NCBI RefSeq assembly: GCF_000090795.2
Contig: NW_003546354.1
Coordinates: 1 to 45,193 of the forward strand
Length of the DNA stretch: 45,193 nucleotides
DNA from: Amphimedon queenslandica
Lineage: Eukaryota; Porifera; Demospongiae; Haplosclerida; Niphatidae
Direction of reading: 5' to 3'
Within the stretch, counting starts at the first letter, position 1; each line of letters opens with the position of its first letter. Under the pieces are notes generated by a model. The model saw only the letters and a list, made by a program, of their open reading frames with translations, was not told the origin of the DNA and searched no databases. This document shows positions 1-9,245 of the stretch, in pieces. Made by a program: the position numbers and the translations under genes.

Positions 1-1138
1 GATTGCTCTCAATTTAACAGTATCAGTGGGTACACTCAATGGTCTATTGTTCTATGCTAACATTGTCAAGTTATACGAGCCAGTCTTTTCAAGGAAAGGA
101 GCATTACCAGTCTTGAGTCAAGTGATATCATGGATTAACTTAGACTTTGGGTTTGAGATATGTTTTTACAATGGTATGGACAGTTATGCTAAACAATGGC
201 TCCAGTTTGCTTTCCCTATCTACCTGTGGATAATAATCTTCATTATTATACAATTGTGTAGGAGATATGGTAAGATATCAAGACTGATGGGGTCTCATGT
301 TGTTCCTGTTTTATCTACACTTACTTTTCTCTCATATACTAAACTAGTACGTACTATTGTTATTGTACTACACAAGCGTGAGGTAACTCTTCACTGTACA
401 GATAAGTCAGTAAGATCAGTTAGTTTATGGTATGAGGATCCTAATGTTGAATATGCTAAAGGGAAGCATGCTGGACTATTAGGATTTGCCGTATTGGCAT
501 CTCTTTTCTTTGTCATACCATACACACTGTTCCTTTTATGTCATCCAGTACTTGAAAAGTATTTGTCACATTTTAAACTGTTTAAGAGCTGGAGTCATTT
601 CAAGCCTATTATTGATTCTTATAGTGGTCCAATGAAAGATGAGTATCGGTTCTGGCCTGGTCTACTGCTAGTGACTAGGATACCAGTAATTTTAATTGTC
701 ACCTTTTTGCAGAATGAATCACGTGTCTTGCTATTGGCAGTAGCAGCTATTATCCTCTCCCTTAGTTTTATCTTTGGTGGTGTGTACAGAAAGAAATTAA
801 ACAATCTTATTGAATTTTGGTTTCTTTTGAACTTGTGCATCATAGCTTCTTTATCATTGGTCTTTACTGATGAGAGTAAAGTATTGATCTGGTACAATAC
901 TTGTTTATCTGTTTTTATTTTTAGTTTTATTTTGATTGTTGTTTATCATCTTTACCTGCAGTTATCACATATGAAATGTTATGATGCTCTAATTAAGAAG
1001 TTATTTAAGAAACAAGATAAAGATGATGACAATACTGAATCACATAAAACTGTTGATCAACAAATGAAAGAAATTGTACCTAGTTCTACTGATGTTAGAC
1101 TCAGTGATAGTCGTGAATCAGTTGTTGATTTGTTTTAA
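1..1138 (+). CDS. Beta-helix 9TM membrane protein, copy A (5' truncated by window)
   Basis: The C-terminal ~378 residues of the family seen complete in copies B and C. The reading frame is open from base 2 (IALNLTVSVGTLNG), so the GTG at 26 is an internal valine and not a start. The visible part holds the end of TM1, the conserved GLLFYANIV and FGFEICFYNGMD segments, about seven further membrane spans, the RFWPGLLLVTRIP motif and a charged cytoplasmic tail ending in VVDLF. From LCHPVLEKYL to the seventh span it matches copy C far better than copy B. Similar multi-span domains occur in marine-invertebrate proteins often named outer-membrane-pmp-like; no biochemical role is established. The stop is TAA at 1136-1138. 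No coiled-coil gene follows this copy, unlike B and C. Confidence in coding status is high; function is unknown. Confidence 0.93.
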   Translation, partial: IALNLTVSVGTLNGLLFYANIVKLYEPVFSRKGALPVLSQVISWINLDFGFEICFYNGMDSYAKQWLQFAFPIYLWIIIFIIIQLCRRYGKISRLMGSHVVPVLSTLTFLSYTKLVRTIVIVLHKREVTLHCTDKSVRSVSLWYEDPNVEYAKGKHAGLLGFAVLASLFFVIPYTLFLLCHPVLEKYLSHFKLFKSWSHFKPIIDSYSGPMKDEYRFWPGLLLVTRIPVILIVTFLQNESRVLLLAVAAIILSLSFIFGGVYRKKLNNLIEFWFLLNLCIIASLSLVFTDESKVLIWYNTCLSVFIFSFILIVVYHLYLQLSHMKCYDALIKKLFKKQDKDDDNTESHKTVDQQMKEIVPSSTDVRLSDSRESVVDLF

Positions 1139-1639
1139 TCATAATCTTTAGTAATTTTTGCTGCCACATTTATTTTAGTACTTTTAACTACTTTAGTTTT
1201 AAAAGCAGTAACTATTAGGTCTAATGTATTTCTTAATAATTGTTATAGATGTTCAGTTAATAATTCTATCTGTTATGAATTAGTATTGTAATCCATTGCT
1301 ATTTTTGTTGCTATTCTTTGTTTTTGATAGATGCTTCCTTTATAAACTATGTCAATAACATGTGCTTGTTAGTCAATTTTTGGGGCATTTAATTTGTTAC
1401 AACGTCATTGTATGTGAACATTGTACAGGTACACGAACATGTAGATCTCTTTCTAAAATTCAGTTTGTTAAAGTAGCTACATGTACAATATAAGTTTGTA
1501 GGCAATAGATAAAATAAAATATCAGAAATGAAAAATTTTAGTTTGTTGTACCTATAACTGGTTGCAAAATAGTGTTGTACAAATAAGAACATTGCTACAG
1601 GAAGTCATAAACTTTCTATACGGAACTTTTTGTGTAGAA
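1139..1639. other. AT-rich 3' flank of copy A
   Basis: Contains the 3' flank of copy A, including TTTTAAAAGCAGTAAC at the place where copies B and C have an ATTAAA polyadenylation signal (A lacks the exact hexamer). No gene is seen; the short open frames are AT-rich chance frames. Confidence 0.5.
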
Positions 1640-2145
1640 AGTTTGAACTGAATTACAGTTTTTTTTAAATTAAAGTTTCTCAAAAAATAAAACCAAAGTT
1701 CATCAAAAATTAAGACGAGAAAATTTTTCATTTTTATAATTCTCCTCTTGCATATTGCTGCATAAAACGTTTGAACAATTTTGATCAAAATAGGATTGTT
1801 TACGAATTTTAAAGTTGCTTAAAAATTGAGTCACTGTGCTAATAGTACAGGGTTATTAGCTAAAAATGACAAGGCCAGAACTCATACATGGTCTTATACT
1901 GCATAAAAGTTTCAATAAATTCCTATCAAAGTTAAACTTTTTAAGAATTTTAAAGTTGCTCAAAAAATTAGGCCAAAGTCCCTGTACTATTATAGTACAG
2001 GGTTATTGGCCGAATTTAGCCAAAAATTACAAGGTGGGAATTCTCTGTTTTTTAAAATTTTTCTGATACATTATGCATGTTCTTATGATTCAGTCACATA
2101 AACCACCACATTCATCTGTAATGCAGCAAAGCAGAATGTCATTTT
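1640..2145 (+). repeat. Dispersed repeat with palindromic core (plus orientation)
   Basis: Two adjacent units of a repeat family also found at 14090, 26230 and 43130 (same orientation) and at 20530, 21385 and 33700 (opposite orientation). The best core is at 1971-2010: 10-bp arms CCCTGTACTA / TAGTACAGGG around TTA, with outer GGCCAA / TTGGCC arms. The unit at 1846-1860 is decayed. Confidence 0.75.
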
Positions 2146-2204
2146 AACTAACTCTGACCTCTCTCTTTTTTATATATAAAATCAGGATAAATACATGTTG
2201 CATA

Positions 2205-2275
2205 TACTGATAGTGACTTAGTGCATGAATCACAACAAGTGTTTTATTTTTTTGTTTTATTTATTAAGTGTTTTA
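2205..2275 (+). other. Orphan copy of a beta-helix gene upstream segment
   Basis: The block AGTGACTTAGTGCATGAATC and the following ACAACAAGTGTTTTATTT match 14592-14640 (upstream of B) and 43766-43815 (upstream of D). Here no beta-helix gene follows; the Ig/FN3 pair does. The segments at 1640-2275 and 14090-14640 therefore flank the receptor pair as direct repeats. Confidence 0.6.
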
Positions 2276-2978
2276 TGTAACAAAATGCACTGATTCCTCA
2301 ATTTCAGCTGTTCTATTGTGCATTGCAAGATTCAGTATAATTATAAAATTATTATTTAAAAAATTTTAATATTCTATTGAAATAATTTGCTTAAATTGAA
2401 CAATTGAGAATTTTCTCATAGTCAATTTTATGAAAGATCAGTAGGCATATAGTGCAGGGTATTTTTTGTTAATAACCACACATCCTCCATATAAATAGCC
2501 ATGCATTGATCCAATTTCTTCAGTTCCAAAATAGTTCAAATAGTTCTCTCATTCTCATTCTCTTCTTCTTCAATTGATTCGGTTGGATAGTACCACTGGT
2601 ATATAGTGTGAGCTACATTGTTCATTCATTCCTTATTACTTGATCTTATACCGGGGTATTGCATGATTCTTTCTATAGTTATTGTTAATTTCCTCTTATT
2701 CTCTCTTTTCCTTTATTTGTACAGTGTGTTATCCCTGTTCTTTTGTTCATCCTTTCTCTTACCTCTTTATTTTTATTGTGTATGTCCATCAGTCTGTCTC
2801 TGTTTTCTTATTGTTTGTAACTGTTTTTATTTTATTGATTTTGCATGAGACTATATATACAATAACAATTTGTAGGAGAAGGGAAGAACAGGAGAGGCTG
2901 GGGAACACTGAGCAGCTTATCATGAAACAATAACAATAGATAAATACAGTAACAACAATGACATCACATTCAAACAGA
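2276..2978. other. No gene recognised
   Basis: AT- and pyrimidine-rich DNA. Two overlapping open frames (2618-2848 and 2682-2933) encode low-complexity Leu/Phe/Ser/Cys strings from a T-rich tract and look like chance frames. A TATA-like CCATATAAATAG sits at 2490-2501, but no convincing gene follows it. Confidence 0.4.
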
Positions 2979-3001
2979 GAGAGAGAGAGAGAGAGAGAGA
3001 A
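2979..3001. repeat. (GA)n microsatellite
   Basis: About 11 GA units between unique sequences. Confidence 0.95.
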
Positions 3002-3106
3002 AAAAGTACTGTATACTGCACCAGGATGTGCTTGCCGTCATGTTAATATCACAGAATATTACTACTATATAGAGTCTATCGGTGTTTATTAATTGACCAA
3101 TATGAA

Positions 3107-3309
3107 TTACCGTATAAGTGGTATTTTTCGAGGGTTGCAAATTTCGCGGATTCCCTCTAGATTCGTGAAAATAAAATCCGTGAAAATCAATTTAATACGG
3201 TACCCGCATGACACACGTGGTAGAATTCACAAAATTAAAATCCGCAAATTAGAATATTAGCAGATTTCGCGAAATATAATTCCCTTGGAAAAAACCACTT
3301 ATACGGTAC
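3107..3309. mobile_element. ~200-bp MITE with TA target site
   Basis: Terminal inverted repeats TACCGTATAAGTGGT (from 3108) and ACCACTTATACGGTA (to 3308) are perfect over 15 bp, and subterminal TTTCGCG blocks are also inverted. The flanking TA fits a Tc1/mariner-type MITE. No coding capacity. Confidence 0.8.
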
Positions 3310-3915
3310 AACAATTATTAGTACTATATGGGGGTTAATTATGTCCTTTATATTTGATATTCCTTGCATAGATCTATCTGTTCTTATTATCTTCTAAATG
3401 TTCATAATGCATAAGCTCAATTAAGCCTTAATGAATGCACTCCATAAATTGCAAGTGTGCATGACAGTGAGAGTAAAATAACATTATAAACAGTTTACAT
3501 GATTCTAATCATAATTTTAATAGTTCTTCTGTTAATGGTATGAACTACGGTATATTTATTCACATGTTACTTCTACACTATTTGTAGTCAGTGTAACTAA
3601 TACAAACACCAATAATTCATCAGTACTAATATTTTCAGGTTTAGCAAAACATATAATAATTATAAAATTCTGAGATGCTATTTCTTACAGTAATAAGTAT
3701 TAGATGATTTAGATCTATAATGAGTAAGTACTATCACCCAGGTCATCACAATACAAGATACCACTTCAGTATTGACAATATTCGCAAACACACAATCAGC
3801 AGTTTTAAGTAAGCAGTGTCTTACAGTATATTCTTTAATTAGGTCCATGTATTACTACAACAATATTACCACAATCAACAGATATAGGGTCCATCAGTGG
3901 TTAGTTAATGATACA
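3310..3915. other. No gene recognised
   Basis: AT-rich sequence downstream of the minus-strand Ig/FN3 gene. I could not find cytoplasmic-tail exons for that gene here. Confidence 0.4.
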
Positions 3916-4018
3916 TTAATGTATGTACATATCTACTGTATCTATTATACACACACATTCAGTTGCTATTGCAGTACCAATCATTATAACAATAAAAGCC
4001 CAAAGAGGTAGTGGAAGA
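3916..4018 (-). other. Orphaned transmembrane segment of the minus-strand Ig/FN3 gene
   Basis: On the minus strand ETAMRLPLPLWAFIVIM is followed by IGTAIATECVCIID and a stop at 3916-3918, which is a hydrophobic stretch long enough to span a membrane. It would be in frame with the exon starting at 4135 if the two extra 16-bp units at 4036-4067 were absent. As assembled it lies behind the stop at 4047. Confidence 0.5.
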
Positions 4019-4116
4019 CGCATTGCTGTTTCACTAGGAGATGGTGTTAATAGGAGATGGTGTTAATAGGAGATGGTGTTACACTACACAGACGCATTGC
4101 TGTTTCACTAGGAGAT
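4018..4116. repeat. 16-bp minisatellite inside a larger tandem duplication
   Basis: The unit AGGAGATGGTGTTAAT occurs at 4036-4051 and 4052-4067, with a third partial unit to 4082. The flanking CATTGCTGTTTCACTAGGAG is repeated at 4021 and 4094. The array interrupts the membrane exon of the minus-strand receptor. Confidence 0.9.
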
Positions 4117-7100
4117 GATGTCATACTACAAAATGCTAAAAATATTTATTCCAATAAATAAATGAAAATATAAAAAACTTACAGATAGTTTCCATTATTG
4201 TTGTCACTGATGGTTCTATGCATACAAGATCTAAAGATTCGAAATTAGAGTAATACATGATCATACGAGTAGTTTCTTTGAGATACTTACTTATTGGACC
4301 AGATTTAATTGTTGAATTAACAACATTACTAATATTAACAATGTATGTATAACTTCGTCCACAAGTAATACCAGTACCACTATATTCAAACACTCTCATT
4401 TGGGTACAGTCTTGATCATCATTATATGATTCGTCATCTGACATTAGACTAATATTACATGATGTAATAGAAAGCTGATCTTCAACGGAATCCTATAAGT
4501 TGACATTAAAAGATGAACACAAGTAAAACTTTTGAGAGGCTAAAATTCAGAGCCATTTGCTAAAATTTAATAAAAACAAGATCCCAAATTCCTAATGACA
4601 TACAGTAGTTCACATTCTGGTTGTTGAGGGCTCAGTACATGCATAATGTGTACAAACAAAATTCATAACACAGTTACTACATTATAGCTGGTTAATTTCA
4701 TAAGAAATAAATTTTCCTGTAAACTACTAAATTTTTATTAAAAACAAATATAAATTCCATAACAACAAAAATAAATTTTAAAACAACCACAGAATAAAGC
4801 AGCTGTATAACAAAACACAGTACAAGATGATTTATTGGTGAGAAATAAATATTGGCGATTGACGGTTCTATGAAGAAATCGCCAGTATAAAATCGCCATT
4901 TTGCTTCAATCTGAGCATGCTCAATGGCATGTGGCACAAAATCGCCAATATAAAATCTGCCAATTTCTTTCCAGAAGCAAATTTTCCAAATATTACTCCC
5001 GCCAATAAATCATCTTGTACAGCATGGCTATACATACTAACCTGAATTATAATTGAAATAGTACTTGAGGTATAATTAAAACTAGAACTGACTCTGATGA
5101 TATCAGGTGCTGTATAAAAATAATGATTATAAAGTATCAAATCCAATAGAAAACTCACGTCTAATATGAACTTTAGTTGTTGCAGGTTTACCTACCATCA
5201 TTCCAAAGTAGTCAATGCTGCTCACACTAATTGTGTAAGTACCAATGTCAGAAACATTGTACTCATAGCATATGTCTTCAGTTATATTGTCATACAGAGG
5301 TTGATCATCTCTTGTAATATTCAATTGATAAGAAGGAGCACATACAGCATTTGGCCAACAGATATGAATAACAAATTCTGATAAAGAGCTTCCTATAAGC
5401 TTCATAAGAATGAGCTGAACAGGTGATGAATCTAAACAAACAAGTAATTAAAAACATTAAAGAATGGAATTGAAGTGAAAGAAACAAAAGGGTCACTACT
5501 TGTAAATTGGTGTAGTAAAAAATCTTACTCCATTGTACCATTATTTCAGCTCAAGTTACTAATCATTTCCTACCAGTGCAGAAATCTTGTGCTGATGACC
5601 AATTAATAATCAATAATCCTGACTCTCCGTAAACTTATGAGAGGCAGGCCTGCCTGACTAGGCATGCACAGCTAATATTAATTGTAAACTCAATCCCAGG
5701 CTAATGCCCATAATACAAGGGGTGATTTCTTCATAGAACCGCCAATCACCAATATTAATTCCTCGCCAATAAATCATTTTGTATGGTATTCTATTTTTAA
5801 TTATCTGATTACATGTATATCTTCCTGATAAAGGTCTTGATTGCCCAGTTGCAAATGTACCTTATAGACCACCCTAGGCATATGTTATGAATTTATTTTT
5901 AGTGATGGACAACTCCGAGTGGGATGTATTCAATCCTTTGATTCTGAATAAAAATGTACTCATATCGAAAGAGATGTGGGAATTGCTTGAAAAAATTCCA
6001 AATTAAGCCACACCCAACCATGCCCTTTAATTTTAATAATACGTGTAGTTAATAAGCCAGTAATTAATACATTATAATTATTCATCATCATTGCATTTTA
6101 GTGCTGTAATAGATAACATGTGGTTTTGCGCATGTGCACTAAGATGTAGCACTCAATATCAGTTTCAAAAGCATTTGGAATCAGAATCAATTGCAAATTT
6201 CTGGATTCACCCGTCTCTATTAATTTTATATACAGTATGCACCCACATATCGAAATTAGCTATGGTTGGTTTCAGTTGAGAAGAAACAGAAGTAAATCAA
6301 TGTTTTTATCATTAGAACATCACGTGTAGCCCCACCCAAGCATGGCTACATTGTGCAAGCTCTTTCATTGGCCTCGCCCAGTTTTGCATAGGCGAGGACT
6401 AGGTACTCGGTGTGTCTGTCTGTCATTCATTCATTCTGTGTGCTATCTTTTGTCTTTGTGAATATATATCTTTACAATCGTGCCCTCTAAATCTGTGAGA
6501 GCATCTTTTCTGTTAGGAAAAGTCTGGTTTTTCTGCCTCGAGATGTTTAGAGAGCAGCTCTAGGTAGCAGAAGCATTTTAACTCAAGAGAAAATGCCCAG
6601 CAATATCGGTAGTATTCTGGAGGTAAATGACACTCTTTTCCAGTAAATCAAGACTATTTATTCATTTAATATGTGTGGAACTCCTTCGATCTTTCTTGTT
6701 GGTGAGTTATATATAGCTACTCGAATTTCATCCCGACTGAAATGCAGTAGTAGCAGTTCGCTGTCTAAGGATCTTAAACTCTCTTAAGTCACTCAATCTA
6801 TCTAGGCAATAGTATTTGTGCCATTATAACATCTTATAGCGCTTAGAAGAGAAAAAAATCTGAAGCTTTCTTCTCACATGGTCTTGCTGCATTATTGATA
6901 ATTGATGCAATGCCTCCAAGCTTGGAGTTGTACAGCTAGCTTGCCACTTCTGCAAGCATGCAAGAGCAAGTGTAACTGCAGCTAGGAAGCTAGCTGTTAT
7001 GATAATCCCTTGGCCTCAGGAGCACACTTTCTAAATTTTTTGTACAGTATGTTTTTGATAGATAGTGGCAGCTGTGGTTTTGGAACCCATGATGTTGTTT

Positions 7101-8480
7101 TTAAAAATAAGATTGCAATAGTGTAATCATGTGATAAATCTTGAGATGCTAGTAGGAATTGCATGATGATCCAATTTTTTCAGGGACTTCAGAGTTCCAT
7201 CATACTTTTCACACTTGCCCTGTCTGTCACTTTTGATTTATATTATTTAAATAATAATAAATATACTGGCTTGGCTAGCTAAGCCTAACACCTCCCCAAA
7301 CAGCTTTAGGGGTGAGGCCACGCACCTTTGGTGTCTCGTTCTTCAAGCGTTTCTTCTCCTTTAACTTACTTTACTATCTATCGTATTTCTATAGTGCATG
7401 GTTGCTGTTACCTCTATCTATCCTCTTCTTGTTTTTGGTGTCTGATTTTAGCTGGTATAGAGCTCGGAATACAGCTGAATCAACGAGTGTACTGGCAATG
7501 AAGAACAACTAAGATTGAGAAGGCTGTGGAAAGGCTCCTAGTTGAATATTAGTAGGCCTAGAGAGCTTGATATGCTTTGTTTTTTAATAAAAAACATTAT
7601 TTCTGACTAAATGTAATAAGATGCAAATGATATTCATTGGAGTGATGCACACAATTTGGCATGGCGGCTCCCTTTCATCTCAAGTGGAAGAACCCGTTTA
7701 GAACCTTCCAGAGTACCTAGAAACTCAAAAATTGATGAGGATTTTTGGAAGAGCCCGTTATGCAGCTATACCAAATTTCGAGTTGCTATACCATTAGTGA
7801 CAAGAAAGTTATATATAAGGGTGGTGGTGCATGGTTTCTTCTTAACTGAAACAGACTATACCATAAATGGCAGCAGGAATTAATTTCATCCTAAATCCCA
7901 CCTTACAACCGTAAAAATTTCTCATACGCAATCATTTTCGTCAGTCAAAAATTTTGTCAAATTTGCCAGGCATTTTTGCTTGACAGAGATTGGAGCTATA
8001 CAGTAGCTACATACAGGCTATATGTAAATGATATACCTTGAAAGTATAATGTTATATTTGATATAGTGGTGTTGAGAGAGCCAAAGCCACCATTAGAACA
8101 TTCAAGTGTTGATCCGTTTACGGCACTAGCATTGGTTAGGTTAGCAACTGCTATTGATGTAATAACACTTCCAGCAACACAAGTGGCTTTTGCACTGAAT
8201 GGACTCGGAGATCCGAAAGCAACTAGAGGACCATTAACTTCAGCAGGTAACTCACTTCTCCCAAGATTACGCCATCCTAATGATCCTATGCCAGTACCAC
8301 CATCAACGACACAAGTCCAAGTGGCAACAGCTCCTACACAAGGTTTACCACTTGTCAATGAAATATCAATGCTAGATCTAGCTGTAAAGGGAGTAATATG
8401 AACTGTGTGAACTAAAACTAATAGTACTAACCGACAGAAGAAATAATCATTAACAAAAGCAGAAGCAATACCATCACCAT
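4047..8480 (-). CDS. Ig/FN3 cell-surface receptor, minus strand, stopped before its membrane segment
   Basis: Multi-exon gene read from splice sites. Exon 1 (8480-8432) is a signal peptide, MVMVLLLLLLMIISSV. Exon 2 (8381-8037) is an Ig-like domain with Cys in VATWTC and STLEC and Trp in LGWRN. Exon 3 (5431-5159) is FN3 number 1. Exons 4 (5109-5042) and 5 (4492-4291) are FN3 number 2, split by a phase-0 intron. Exon 6 (4230-4183) is a short linker. The last exon starts at 4135 and meets TAA at 4047-4049. Intron phases (1,1,1,0,1,1) follow the divergent plus-strand gene at 9246, so the two are paralogs. Intron 2 (8036-5432) is swollen to 2.6 kb by transposons. I preferred the ATG at 8480 to an upstream in-frame-looking start because it gives a proper signal peptide joined in phase to the Ig exon. 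It may now encode a secreted form or be a pseudogene. Confidence 0.72.
4821..5020. mobile_element. ~200-bp MITE in intron 4 of the minus-strand receptor
   Basis: Perfect inverted ends TACAAGATGATTTATTGG (4821-4838) and CCAATAAATCATCTTGTA (5002-5019) with TA at each end. The interior has ATCGCCA-type repeats and GAGCATGCTCAATGGCATG, shared with the elements at 22655 and 14415. Confidence 0.85.
5717..5785. mobile_element. Fragment of the same MITE family
   Basis: On the minus strand it reads TACAAAATGATTTATTGGCG followed by a GGTTCTATGAAGAAATCACC block, matching one end of the element at 4821. The other end is missing, so it is a deletion derivative. Confidence 0.65.
6258..7865. mobile_element. 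~1.6-kb non-autonomous TIR element in intron 2 of the minus-strand receptor
   Basis: The ends GGTTTCAGTTGAGAAGAAAC (6265 on) and GTTTCTTCTTAACTGAAACA (to ~7853) are inverted copies. Subterminal sequence, including AAGTAAATCAATGTTT and the block around GGAAGAACCCGTT at 7690, matches the element at 31360-32021 in inverted orientation. No transposase-length frame is visible; frames at 7312 and 7656 lie inside and look non-functional. Confidence 0.65.
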
Positions 8481-9245
8481 CTCGGCCAGGTGCAGAGACT
8501 GCGGACAACCCGGCTGAACCCGCCCCAATTAAAATTAATAATAATTATTATTAATTAATTATTATTACATGATTATTACATGAACATAGATCTAATATGA
8601 ACATAGCATAACATAATATGAATAATATAACTTGGACTAGATCTACATCGCTACAGTTGCCTATGTGACTTCTAGCTACAGTACATGCTTTGTAAAGGCT
8701 AGACAACAAAGGTAGATCAAGAACTGCACTAGAGCTACATGCACTCTGGGCCATCAAGTTCTGAGCTGCTTAAGTTCAATCATGGATGAGTATTATATAT
8801 ACTGTAGTCTGTCAAGTGTCAAGATGACAAGATCTACTTGCTCAGGCTCACCCCTTTACATACACTAGGCAACATGTTGCTAGCAACATTTGTGCACGGT
8901 TACTTTGATCGTAAAGCCCACCACATGATCCACTATTCAACTTTGTTGAAAGAAACTTTGTGATGTGCTGTCAACTCTGTTGCCTGAAATAGAACTGACT
9001 TCTATTTCAGGCAACAGAGTTGCCCTAAGATCAAAGTAGCCACACAGTTGCTTTCAACAAAGTTGAATAGTGGATGGTGGGCTTAAAGCAACATGCATGT
9101 TGCTTTGTGCATGGAGGCCTAATTTACTCTAGTAGATCTAACTATTATAATAGAGGCGTATCTCTGTTTCTATTGTCTAGCTGTGTGGGCGTATAAGAAG
9201 AACTTGAAGTATACTGTGAAGACACTACGTTTCTTTTTAAAAAGG
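8481..9245. promoter_or_regulatory. Shared head-to-head promoter region of the two Ig/FN3 genes
   Basis: 765 bp separate the divergent start codons. The region holds the palindromic element at 8868-9112 and a TATA-like GTATAAGAAG at ~9190 before the plus gene. Bidirectional control is inferred from layout only. Confidence 0.5.
8868..9112. mobile_element. Palindromic (hairpin) element
   Basis: The inner arms at 8972-8994 and 9000-9022 are perfect inverted repeats of 23 bp around a 5-nt spacer. Outer arms (GCCCACCA...CTATTCAACTTTGTTGAAAG at 8917-8951 and its complement at 9050-9085) continue the fold, with GCAACATG blocks at both ends. It is likely a foldback MITE. Confidence 0.8.

Noticed and set aside
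619..897. Antisense open frame under copy A (and a like one at 30164-30454)
   Set aside because: Shadow of the conserved membrane region; no independent features.
26..1138. GTG at 26 as a start codon
   Set aside because: The frame is open from base 2 and matches internal residues of copies B and C, so the gene simply begins outside the window.
2618..2933. Two hydrophobic open frames
   Set aside because: Come from a T-rich tract, overlap each other in different frames, and have no homolog in the other repeat units.
3772..4011. Plus-strand frame
   Set aside because: Opposite the membrane segment of the minus-strand receptor; low-complexity composition.
8066..8401. Plus-strand frame of 111 codons
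   Set aside because: Antisense shadow of the Ig exon.
7996..8508. Single long minus-strand frame starting MSAVSAPGRD
   Set aside because: A 50-bp intron with good sites (8431-8382) and a start at 8480 give a real signal peptide and the right phase, matching the paralog.
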